Source of the DNA: Kosakonia sacchari SP1
Lineage (GTDB): Bacteria; Pseudomonadota; Gammaproteobacteria; Enterobacterales; Enterobacteriaceae
Direction of reading: 5' to 3'
DNA: 64,000 nt
Assembly: GCF_000300455.3 (NCBI RefSeq)
Contig: NZ_CP007215.2
Span: forward strand, 2,356,001 to 2,420,000
The notes beneath the pieces are model-generated. The model was not told the DNA's origin and made no database searches. It saw nothing but the letters and a program-made list of their open reading frames with translations. The number at the start of each line of letters is the position of its first letter. The stretch's first letter is position 1. The position numbers and the translations under genes were made by a program. Shown here piece after piece: positions 8,890 to 16,757 of the stretch.

Positions 8890-10119
8890 TTAGCGCGCCG
8901 CCAGCAGGCAAAGCTGCAGCGCAACGTTATAAGAGGCTTCGAAAGCACGCAGCGGCAGGAACTCAAAACGCGAGTGGAAGTTATGCGCGCCGGTGAAGAA
9001 ATTTGGTGTCAGCAAACCTTTAGCAGAAAGCGCTGCACCGTCGGTGCCGCCGCGCATCGGCGTCGGTTTTGGCGTAATACCCAGTGATTCCATGGCTGTG
9101 AACAGTAAATCAATCGCCCGGCGATCTTCGCCAATCGCGTTGCTGATATTGCTGTAGGTATCGCTGATGCTGTACTCGACCTTCGCGGTGGGATATTGAG
9201 CCGCGATTTTTGCCGCAATATCTGCAATTTGCTGTTTGCGTTTAGCAAAACTCTCGCTGTCGAAATCACGAATGCTGGCGTTCAGCGTCGCGTAACTCTG
9301 CACGGCATTGATACCGTTAAACCAGATATAACCTTCGCGTCCTTCTGTTTGCTCCGGCGTCTGCTGGCGATCGAAATGGCTGATGTAATCCATCGCCATC
9401 AACAACGGGTTCACCAATACACCTTTCGCCGACATCGGGTGCGCGGTCACGCCCGTAAACTGAATTTGCGCGCTGGCGGCGTTAAAGTTCTCGTAAACGA
9501 TTTCGCCCAGTTCGCAGCAGTCGATTGTCCAGGCAAAATCAACATCAAAACGCGCTAAATCCAGCGCTTTCGCACCGCGCAGTCCCACTTCTTCATCGGG
9601 TACAAAGGCCACCACGATGTCGCCGTGACGCTGTTCTGGCGTCAGATTTTCCAGCAGCGTCATCACCACGGTAACCGCGGCTTTGTTATCGGCGCCGAGT
9701 ACGCTGGTGCCGTCACTGAAAATTATCTCCTCATTCGGGTAGGCGAGGATCTCCGGATGTTCATCAACGCGCAGCCAGATATCTTGCGTACTGTTCAGAC
9801 AGAGATCTTGTCCCTCAAAGCGCAGGATCTGCGGATGAATATGCGGGGATAAACCGACGTCCACGGTGTCGATATGGGTGATAAAACCAATGCGCGGCGC
9901 ACCGGGAACATTGCCTTTTTTGACGGCGGTGACGGTCGCGTGATCGTCAATAACGATCTCTTCAAGACCGAGTGTTTTCAACTCATTAGCCAGTTCGCGT
10001 GCCATATCAAACTGCCCGACGGTGGTGGGTAAGGTGGTGGCAGTGGGATCGCTTTGGCTAGTGATGTTGAGATAGCGAAAGAAGCGATGCGTTAATTGAC
10101 TGGTGAGCGACGACGTCAT
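8890..10119 (-). CDS. Peptidase T paralogue (M20B tripeptidase-like)
   Basis: A 409-residue zinc aminopeptidase related to PepT, which removes N-terminal residues from tripeptides in the cytoplasm. Metal-ligand motifs are H82 and D84 in THIDTVD, D144 in LGADNKAA, the E176-E177 pair in VPDEEVGLRGAK, and the late histidine in TGAHNFHSRFEF. Its N-terminal half differs much from E. coli PepT, so this is a second PepT-type enzyme, not the housekeeping one. The start at 10119 (MTSSLTSQL) has a GGAAT site upstream on the minus strand. It is divergent from a DppA-like gene, and the two probably work together in peptide use. Confidence 0.88.
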   Translation of the reverse strand: MTSSLTSQLTHRFFRYLNITSQSDPTATTLPTTVGQFDMARELANELKTLGLEEIVIDDHATVTAVKKGNVPGAPRIGFITHIDTVDVGLSPHIHPQILRFEGQDLCLNSTQDIWLRVDEHPEILAYPNEEIIFSDGTSVLGADNKAAVTVVMTLLENLTPEQRHGDIVVAFVPDEEVGLRGAKALDLARFDVDFAWTIDCCELGEIVYENFNAASAQIQFTGVTAHPMSAKGVLVNPLLMAMDYISHFDRQQTPEQTEGREGYIWFNGINAVQSYATLNASIRDFDSESFAKRKQQIADIAAKIAAQYPTAKVEYSISDTYSNISNAIGEDRRAIDLLFTAMESLGITPKPTPMRGGTDGAALSAKGLLTPNFFTGAHNFHSRFEFLPLRAFEASYNVALQLCLLAAR

Positions 10120-10225
10120 AGTGATTCCTTCTTTATTCGAATTATCAGGTGTTTGCAAATTCACTTTAATGTTATTTATGAGAGGGCAAACAACAAGCCT
10201 TTACAATAAAACAACAGGAAAAACT

Positions 10226-11821
10226 ATGATTAGCAAACCGACAACACTTGCTCTGGCGTTGGCCGCGATGATAGTGAGTTCTTCTGTGGCGGCGAAAACG
10301 CTGGTCTATTGCTCGGAAGGCTCGCCGGAAAACTTCAACCCACAACTCTATACCTCGGGCACCAGCGTGGATGCCAGCGCGGTGCCGGTCTATAACCGGC
10401 TGGTGGATTTCAAAGTGGGCACCACGCAACTGCAACCCAGCCTCGCGGAAAGCTGGGATGTCAGCGAAGACGGCAAGGTTTACACCTTCCATCTGCGCAA
10501 AGGGGTGAAGTTCCAGAGCAACAAATACTTCACGCCAACGCGCGACTTCAACGCCGATGACGTGATCTTCTCATTTATGCGGCAAAAAGACGCAAACAAC
10601 CCCTATCACAATGTCTCTAACGGTACTTACTCGAACTTTGAAAGTCTGGAGTTTGGGTCGCTGATCACCGCGATTGATAAACTCGACGACCATACCGTGC
10701 GCTTTACACTGGCGCACCCGGAAGCGCCGTTTGTCGCTGACCTTGGCTGGTATTTCGCGTCGATCCTCTCAGCGGAATACGCCGATGCGATGTTAAAAGC
10801 AGGAACCCCGGAACGTGTCGATATGGACCCGATTGGCACCGGTCCGTTCCGCCTGGCACAGTACCAGAAAGATTCACGCATTCTGTTTACCGCGTTCGAC
10901 GGCTACTGGCAGGGCAAAGCCAAAATTGATCGTCTGGTCTTCAGTATCACGCCGGATGCGTCCGTGCGGGTGGCAAAACTGGAGAAGAACGAGTGCCAGG
11001 TCATGCCGTTCCCCAATCCGGCCGATTTGCCGCGCCTGAAAGAGAATAAAGACATCACGCTGATGAGCAAAGCCGGGTTGAACACCGGGTTCCTGTCGTT
11101 CAACACGCAAAAAGCGCCGCTGGATAATGTCAAAGTGCGCCAGGCGCTGGCGATGGCGATCAACAAACCGGCGATCATCCAGGCTGTGTTCCAGGGAACG
11201 GGCACCGCCGCGAAAAACCTGCTGCCGCCGGGCGTCTGGAGCGCGGACAGCGAACTGCAGGATTACGACTACGATCCGGAAAAAGCCAAAGCGCTGCTGA
11301 AAGAGGCCGGATTTGTGCCGGGAACAGCCATCGATTTATGGGCCATGCCGGTGCAACGCCCCTATAACCCAAACGCCAAACGGATGGCCGAGATGATCCA
11401 GGCCGACTGGGCGAAAGTGGGCGTGCAGACCAAAATCGTCACCTATGAGTGGGGTGAATACCTGAAACGGGTGAAAGGCGGCGAACACCAGGCGGCGCTG
11501 ATGGGCTGGACCACGGCGACCGGCGATCCGGATAACTTCTTCGGCCCGCTGTTTACCTGTACCTCTGCCAACGGCGGTTCTAACTCGGCGAAATGGTGTT
11601 ACGCGCCATTTGACAAAATTGTCTCCGAAGCGAAAGTCACCACCGATCATGATAAACGCGTCGCGCTGTATAAAGAAGCGCAGCAGATGATGCATGATCA
11701 AATGCCGGCGGTGATGATTGCCCACTCAACGATTTTCGAACCGGTACGCAAAGAGGTTCAGGGCTACGAAATTGACCCGTTTGGTAAACATATTTTCTGG
11801 CAAGTTGATCTGAAGAAATAG
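10226..11821 (+). CDS. DppA-like periplasmic peptide-binding protein
   Basis: A 531-residue family-5 extracellular solute-binding protein, closely related to DppA (dipeptide/haem-binding protein of the Dpp ABC importer). The signal peptide covers about residues 1-22 (LALALAAMIVSSSVAAK). The mature part starts with KTLVYCSEGSPENFNPQ and carries the family block PTRDFNADDVIFSF and the near-identical AMPVQRPYNPNAKRMAEM. The ATG at 10226 follows ACAGGAAAAACT. No permease or ATPase genes are next to it, so it is an orphan binding protein and probably uses the Dpp permease elsewhere. It is divergent from the peptidase T paralogue, with 106 bases between the two starts. A second such paralogue lies at 43.8 kb. 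Confidence 0.93.
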   Translation: MISKPTTLALALAAMIVSSSVAAKTLVYCSEGSPENFNPQLYTSGTSVDASAVPVYNRLVDFKVGTTQLQPSLAESWDVSEDGKVYTFHLRKGVKFQSNKYFTPTRDFNADDVIFSFMRQKDANNPYHNVSNGTYSNFESLEFGSLITAIDKLDDHTVRFTLAHPEAPFVADLGWYFASILSAEYADAMLKAGTPERVDMDPIGTGPFRLAQYQKDSRILFTAFDGYWQGKAKIDRLVFSITPDASVRVAKLEKNECQVMPFPNPADLPRLKENKDITLMSKAGLNTGFLSFNTQKAPLDNVKVRQALAMAINKPAIIQAVFQGTGTAAKNLLPPGVWSADSELQDYDYDPEKAKALLKEAGFVPGTAIDLWAMPVQRPYNPNAKRMAEMIQADWAKVGVQTKIVTYEWGEYLKRVKGGEHQAALMGWTTATGDPDNFFGPLFTCTSANGGSNSAKWCYAPFDKIVSEAKVTTDHDKRVALYKEAQQMMHDQMPAVMIAHSTIFEPVRKEVQGYEIDPFGKHIFWQVDLKK

Positions 11822-11830
11822 CCATTAACA

Positions 11831-11866
11831 GGTGAGCAAACCTTGGACGTTAGCGGTTTGCTCGCC
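11831..11866 (+). terminator. Hairpin after the DppA-like gene
   Basis: A 12-base arm pair, GGTGAGCAAACC with GGTTTGCTCGCC (one G-T mismatch position), lies 9 bases after the stop. The following sequence CATTTC is only weakly T-rich. Confidence 0.6.
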
Positions 11867-11988
11867 CATTTCACTGCGCGTTAACGCTGAGGCTATCGGC
11901 GTTGCCAAAGCAGCCGTTTTTACCCCCACAAAACGCCGCTGCGTTTGCTATACCTTAAGAGCAATTCCGCACTCACAGGGACATCCTC

Positions 11989-12657
11989 ATGCGTACTCAT
12001 GCATTGGTTAGCGTTGCCGTCTTTTCCGGCCTGCTGGCGTTATCAGGCTGCGCGTCAAAAGTGACCCAACCGGAAAAATATTCCGGGTTTCTAAAAGATT
12101 ATTCAGGGCTGAAGGAAACCACATCCGCCACTGGTAAACCGGTGCTTCGCTGGGTGGCACCGGGTTTTGATCCGGCGAAATACGACAGTATCGTCTACCA
12201 CCCGGTGGTCTATTATCCAGTGGCTAAACCGACCAGCCAGGTGAATCAACAGGTGCTGGATGGCGTTCTTAACTACACCAACAGCAAGCTGAAAGCTGCC
12301 GCCGCGTCGCGTAAACCGCTGGTAACATCGCCAGGCCAGCACAGCTTGATTTTCCGTGGGGCGATAACCGGCGTGGACGCCAGCAAACAGGGATTGCAGT
12401 TCTATGAAGTGGTGCCGGTGGCAATGGTTGTGGCGGGAACGCAGATGGCAACCGGGCATCGCACGATGAACACGCACCTCTATTTTGAAGGCGAGCTCAT
12501 CGACGCGCAGACCAATGCGCCGGTGCTGAAAGTGGTGCGCCAGGGGCAAGGGAAAGATGTGAATAACGAAAATGCGCCGGTCACCGTCGATTCTCTGAAA
12601 CAAGTCATTGACGATATGGCGACCGACGCGACGATGTTTGATATCAGCAAGCGTTAG
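11989..12657 (+). CDS. ydcL: YdcL, DUF3313 outer-membrane lipoprotein
   Basis: A 222-residue lipoprotein. The lipobox LSGC places the acylated cysteine at residue 21 after a short signal peptide. The sequence follows E. coli YdcL over its length (KYSGFLKDYSGLKETTSAT, LIFRGAITGVDASK, YEVVPVAMVVAGTQMATGHR). Ser at +2 after ... CAS is not an inner-membrane retention signal, so an outer-membrane location is likely. Its role is unknown. Its stop overlaps the end of the convergent EamA gene by 14 bases. Confidence 0.93.
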   Translation: MRTHALVSVAVFSGLLALSGCASKVTQPEKYSGFLKDYSGLKETTSATGKPVLRWVAPGFDPAKYDSIVYHPVVYYPVAKPTSQVNQQVLDGVLNYTNSKLKAAAASRKPLVTSPGQHSLIFRGAITGVDASKQGLQFYEVVPVAMVVAGTQMATGHRTMNTHLYFEGELIDAQTNAPVLKVVRQGQGKDVNNENAPVTVDSLKQVIDDMATDATMFDISKR

Positions 12658-13558
12658 CTTTTCGCCGTGCTCCTCGCCCGCCCAGCCATGTTTCCGGGCG
12701 GGCAAACATCACCAGATTGCCGGTAAGGATCAGCAGTAACCCGGCAACGCCATTGAAGTGCCAGATATAGCCCTCGAAGAACGTCGAAACGGTCAGCGCA
12801 ACCAGTGGAAACAGCAGGGTGCTGTAAGCCGCTTTGCTGGGGCCAATCCGACCAACCAGCGTAAAATAGGCGCCAAAGCCAATCACCGATCCGAACAACG
12901 CCAGGTAGACCAGCGCGCCAAGATAACTGGCCGTCCATTGCGGGGTAAAATCGTCACCGCGCAGCAGGCCTATCGCCCCCATAATCAACGTTCCGTAGAG
13001 CATCGCCCAACTGTTGGTGGTGATGGTTTCCAGTCCTTTGCGCTGATGGCGCAGGCTTATCATATTGCCAAATGAGAAGCCCAGCGTGCCCAGTGCCGAC
13101 AGGCCAATTCCCAGCAGTAACGTTATGCTCCAGCCGCTGTTGACCAGATCCTGCCAGAACAACGTCACAATCCCTGTCAGGCCGAGGATCGCGGCAACAA
13201 AAAAGCGTGCCGGGGGCTTTTGACCAAAAAAGAGATAACTGTTTACCGCGTTAAATAAGACCGCCATGGAGAAGATCACCGACTCCAGCCCGGTGCTGAT
13301 CCACGCCGCAGCGGTATAGAAGCACCAGAAGTTAAAACCAAACACACAGCAGCCCTGGAGCAGGCAAAACAGATGATCGCGCAGCGGCAGGGCGCGCAAT
13401 TTACGCTGCGCCAGCAACACCAGCATCATTACTACTGTGGCCAGTGCAAAGCGCCAGAAGATCGACACCGGCGCGGCGACCGGTCCATGTTGTAGATAAA
13501 TCGCAATCCAGGTTGTTCCCCAGATAACCACCACCAAACCGTACAGCAATGCGTTCAT
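12644..13558 (-). CDS. EamA/DMT-family drug-metabolite exporter
   Basis: A 304-residue inner-membrane protein with ten hydrophobic helices arranged as two EamA repeats, each starting with the family pattern (LYGLVVVIWGTTWIAIYL in the first; GLSALGTLGFSFGNMISLR in the second). Members export amino acids, purines or other small metabolites. The start at 13558 (MNALLYGLVV) is chosen because the 45 residues read from 13693 are polar and not membrane-like. It is divergent from an AraC-type gene, and this regulator most likely controls it. The substrate is unknown. Confidence 0.87.
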   Translation of the reverse strand: MNALLYGLVVVIWGTTWIAIYLQHGPVAAPVSIFWRFALATVVMMLVLLAQRKLRALPLRDHLFCLLQGCCVFGFNFWCFYTAAAWISTGLESVIFSMAVLFNAVNSYLFFGQKPPARFFVAAILGLTGIVTLFWQDLVNSGWSITLLLGIGLSALGTLGFSFGNMISLRHQRKGLETITTNSWAMLYGTLIMGAIGLLRGDDFTPQWTASYLGALVYLALFGSVIGFGAYFTLVGRIGPSKAAYSTLLFPLVALTVSTFFEGYIWHFNGVAGLLLILTGNLVMFARPETWLGGRGARRKANAC

Positions 13559-13731
13559 GTTGAGTTCCAGTGCGTAAAACGAAGGCTGAGTGTGGCAAAA
13601 CTGCAATGCAGGCGATTGCACCGGTTTGCGCCGGACTTGCATATTCTTGCGCTTTTCTTTACACAACGCTGGTATCCGCCGCCAGCTATTCATAGACTGG
13701 GGTTCTGGTGAATTTATAATAATTTCCGTGA

Positions 13732-14601
13732 ATGTCTGAACACTACGAAGCCTTTGAAAACTTGAGTAAACACAACGCCGTGTTGCACAACTCGGTGGCG
13801 CTACACTCTGGCATTCAACTGGCGGCCTGGTCGAACAAACGCGACAACATTACCCAATATTGCAATCACCATACCCTGAGTTTGTACGTGGCCGACGGCT
13901 ATGAGAGCTATCACAAAACGGCCTACGGCTGGAAAAATGGCGGCGGGCCGGATCGCTTTTGCCTGATGCCGAAAGAGAGCGAATCAGTGTGGGATATCCG
14001 CGATACGTTGTCTTTTGTGCACCTTTACTGCACCGATGAGCATCTGCGTGAAGTGGGTGAGCAGGTGTGGGATCGCAGCCCGGCATCGTTCACGCTGGAT
14101 GAGAAAACATTTTCCCAGGATGCGCGGATTACTGCGCTTTATCGCCAGTTTTTGCTTGGTTGCGACTGGCAGCAAAACGCCAACCAGTTAACGCTGAGTA
14201 CCGCCTCGACGCTGTTACTGACGCACTTAGTTCAGCACTACAGCAACGTGCAGTGGCAACTGCCGACGGTAACGGGTGGTTTGGCGCCAGTAGTGCTTCG
14301 CTCCGTGCTGGAGTATATCGATGCGCATCTGGCAGAACCGTTGCTGCTGGCGGATCTGGCCGCGCAGGCCGCGCTGAGCGAATACCACTTTGCCCGCATG
14401 TTCCGCCAGTCAATGGGCGTTGCGCCGCACCAGTTCGTGATGCAACGGCGCATGGCGCGGGCGAAAGATCTGTTGCTTCACAGCGATCAGCCGCTGACCA
14501 CCATTGCGCTGGCCTGCGGTTTTAACTCTGCCAGCCACTTCAGTAACCGCTTCAAAGTGGCGAAAGGTATCACTCCCTCGCAGCTACGCGCCTCGCGCTA
14601 A
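13732..14601 (+). CDS. AraC-family transcriptional regulator
   Basis: A 289-residue regulator. The first 180 residues form a ligand-sensing domain of the AraC cupin type. The C-terminal 100 residues hold two helix-turn-helix motifs (LADLAAQAALSEYHFARMFR and LTTIALACGFNSASHFSNRF), followed by the family ending FKVAKGITPSQLRASR. It is divergent from the EamA exporter with 173 bases between the starts. Regulation of that exporter by a small molecule is the simple reading. The effector is not predictable. Its end overlaps the ydcO end by 18 bases. Confidence 0.92.
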   Translation: MSEHYEAFENLSKHNAVLHNSVALHSGIQLAAWSNKRDNITQYCNHHTLSLYVADGYESYHKTAYGWKNGGGPDRFCLMPKESESVWDIRDTLSFVHLYCTDEHLREVGEQVWDRSPASFTLDEKTFSQDARITALYRQFLLGCDWQQNANQLTLSTASTLLLTHLVQHYSNVQWQLPTVTGGLAPVVLRSVLEYIDAHLAEPLLLADLAAQAALSEYHFARMFRQSMGVAPHQFVMQRRMARAKDLLLHSDQPLTTIALACGFNSASHFSNRFKVAKGITPSQLRASR

Positions 14602-15768
14602 GCGCATTGCCCCGTAGCAAATCCCGCCGATGGCTAAGCCCCAGAATGCGGAACCAATCCCCAGCAGCGTGACCCCGCTGGCGGTCACCAGAAAAGTGAC
14701 AATCGCGGCATCGCGATCGCGCTCGGTGATCAACGCCTGGTGCAGGCTGCCACTCATCGTACCCAGCAGCGCCAGCCCCGCCAGTGTCTGGATCCAGCTT
14801 AATGGCAAGGCGGTGAGCAGCGAGGTTATCGAGCCGCCAAACAGACCGGCTAACAGGTAAAATACCCCGGCTGCCGCCGCAGCCAGCCAGCGTTTTTCTG
14901 CCTGTGGGTGAGCATCCGGGCTCTGGCAAATCGCAGCCGTGATGGCGGCAATACAAATTGAATAAACGCCAAACGGCGAGAACAGCAGCGCCAGCGCGCC
15001 GGTAAAAATAATCAACGGTGTAACCGGAACGGGGTATCCCGCCGCCTGCATGGTGGCAAAACCGGGCGCATTCTGCGAGGCCATCGTCACCAGAAAGAAG
15101 GGCATACCGATGCTCACCAGCGACGACCAGTGGAATTCCGGCGCGGTATAAGTCGGTACAACCATCGCGATAGTGATATTTTTCGTGACAACGTCACTAC
15201 TTAGCCACGCAACCAGCCCTCCGATCAGTAGCGTCGCGACAATGGCATAGCGCGGTGCCAATGCTTTGTAAATAAGCCAGGCCAGCAGCATGCTGCCACA
15301 CAAGATGAAATGCCCCTGAATATTGCTAAACGCCTGCAAGCCGAAGCGCAGCAAAATGCCCGCCAGCATGGCCGCCGCCAGCGTATGAGGAATGATTTTC
15401 ATCAGCCTGGCGAACAACCCGGTAACGCCACACAGAACAATTAAGGCATTGGCAAAGATAAACACACCCACCGCTTCATTCAGTGAAACGCCTTGTAAGC
15501 TGGTCGCCAGCAGCGCGGCGCCCGGTGTTGACCATGCCGTAAGCACCGGCATGCGATACCACAGACTTAACACCAGCGTACTGAAACCCATACCAAGCCC
15601 CAGCGCGGTCATCCAGCCAGCAATTTGCACCGCACTTGCGCCCGCCGCCGAGGCCGCTTGCCAGATAATGGCGGCGGAGCTGGCATAACCGACCAGCACC
15701 GCGACAAAGCCAGCCAGCAGGCTGGAAAAAGGCAGAGTAGAAGCGCGAGAAAAGGTGGCGTGCGACAT
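14584..15768 (-). CDS. ydcO: YdcO, BenE-family inner-membrane transporter
   Basis: A 394-residue membrane protein with about 11-12 helices, a member of the benzoate/H+ symporter family (BenE), close in length to E. coli YdcO (391). Family segments include MTALGLGMGFSTLVLSL, VLTAWSTPGAALLATSL and VTMASQNAPGFATMQAAGY. The start at 15768 (MSHATFSR) has AAGGATTATTTC upstream. The extra 14 residues from 15810 would lie inside the inverted-repeat region and are not used. Benzoate itself is not shown as the substrate for YdcO. It is divergent from sutR, which is likely to control it. Confidence 0.93.
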   Translation of the reverse strand: MSHATFSRASTLPFSSLLAGFVAVLVGYASSAAIIWQAASAAGASAVQIAGWMTALGLGMGFSTLVLSLWYRMPVLTAWSTPGAALLATSLQGVSLNEAVGVFIFANALIVLCGVTGLFARLMKIIPHTLAAAMLAGILLRFGLQAFSNIQGHFILCGSMLLAWLIYKALAPRYAIVATLLIGGLVAWLSSDVVTKNITIAMVVPTYTAPEFHWSSLVSIGMPFFLVTMASQNAPGFATMQAAGYPVPVTPLIIFTGALALLFSPFGVYSICIAAITAAICQSPDAHPQAEKRWLAAAAAGVFYLLAGLFGGSITSLLTALPLSWIQTLAGLALLGTMSGSLHQALITERDRDAAIVTFLVTASGVTLLGIGSAFWGLAIGGICYGAMRLARGA

Positions 15769-15777
15769 GAAATAATC

Positions 15778-15830
15778 CTTGTGCGTTATAGCATCCGCAT
15801 AAAATATCACTGGACGCTATAACGCACAAG
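15778..15830. promoter_or_regulatory. Perfect 15-bp inverted repeat between ydcO and sutR
   Basis: CTTGTGCGTTATAGC at 15778-15792 is repeated as its exact reverse complement at 15816-15830, with 23 bases between. The repeats sit 10 bases from the ydcO start and about 100 bases from the sutR start. They look like paired operator sites for the XRE protein SutR on the ydcO promoter. A hairpin in the ydcO leader is also possible. Confidence 0.6.
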
Positions 15831-15928
15831 CTGGCAGTACATTAAGGTATTTAGCGTGGTTATAGTTTCGCTCTCTAAAAAAGAAACGCTGCGCTATACT
15901 GCCCCGGATTTTTCTTCCCGGAGGCGTA

Positions 15929-16504
15929 ATGAACATCGCAGACTACCTGGCAAGCACCTTAAAACTTCTCCGTCAGGGCCGTGGCTGGAGCCTCTCCAGG
16001 CTGGCAGAAGAGACGGGCGTTTCCAAAGCGATGCTCGGGCAAATTGAGCGTAATGAATCCAGCCCGACGGTGGCCACACTGTGGAAAATTGCCACCGGCC
16101 TGAACGTGCCGTTTTCTACCTTTATTGCTCCACCGGAGAGCGAGACACCGCTCGCCTATGATCCTCAGCAGCAGGCGATGGTGATCACCCCCATTTTCCC
16201 GTGGGATGAAAAGCTGCGCTTTGATCTCTTCTCAATTGCGCTGGCACCGGGGGCGATAAGTGAATCGACGCCGCACGAAAGCGGGGTGATTGAGCACGTG
16301 ATTGTCATTAATGGCGCGCTGGATTTATGTCTCGGCGGGCAGTGGAAAACATATACCAGCGGAATGGGCGTGCGCTTTGCGGGCGATGAAGCGCATGCCT
16401 ATCGCAACAGTTCCGCGCACACCGTGCATTTCCACTCGTTGATTCATTATCCAAAAGAAAAAGCCGCAAGCACGCCTGCGGCCAAAAACGACGACGATAA
16501 ATAA
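15929..16504 (+). CDS. sutR: SutR (YdcN), XRE-cupin regulator of sulfur utilisation
   Basis: A 191-residue regulator. Residues 1-70 form an HTH_XRE domain (LRQGRGWSLSRLAEETGVSK, then AMLGQIERNESSPTVATLWK). Residues 100-170 form a cupin (ISESTPHESGVIEHVIVING). It follows E. coli SutR closely. It has about a dozen more residues, mostly a polar tail (KAASTPAAKNDDDK). A GGAGG site lies before the ATG. E. coli SutR is described as a regulator of sulfur-utilisation genes. It is divergent from ydcO and is probably autoregulated through the inverted repeat. Confidence 0.92.
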   Translation: MNIADYLASTLKLLRQGRGWSLSRLAEETGVSKAMLGQIERNESSPTVATLWKIATGLNVPFSTFIAPPESETPLAYDPQQQAMVITPIFPWDEKLRFDLFSIALAPGAISESTPHESGVIEHVIVINGALDLCLGGQWKTYTSGMGVRFAGDEAHAYRNSSAHTVHFHSLIHYPKEKAASTPAAKNDDDK

Positions 16505-16757
16505 CATGACAACGTTGACCCGCGATACTCCGGGCTGCAGGAAAGTTCAGCCTCACCTGCAACCGGCAGTACGGTGGATTAAACGTGACGAGGAATTGTC
16601 CGAGCCACCACTCTATCGCCGTACGAAACGCAGTGGAAATAGCAATTTCGACATTGCATTGCCGACAGGCGCAAATTCCCCCTGCGGCAGGTGGTGAAAC
16701 GCCCCGGTTGTGACTACAATAGCCGCCATTTTGCACATAATGGATAACGACGATTGT

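Noticed and set aside
15856-15928. N-terminal extension of SutR
   Set aside because: The frame from 15856 differs from the sutR frame, and the GGAGG site fixes the start at 15929.
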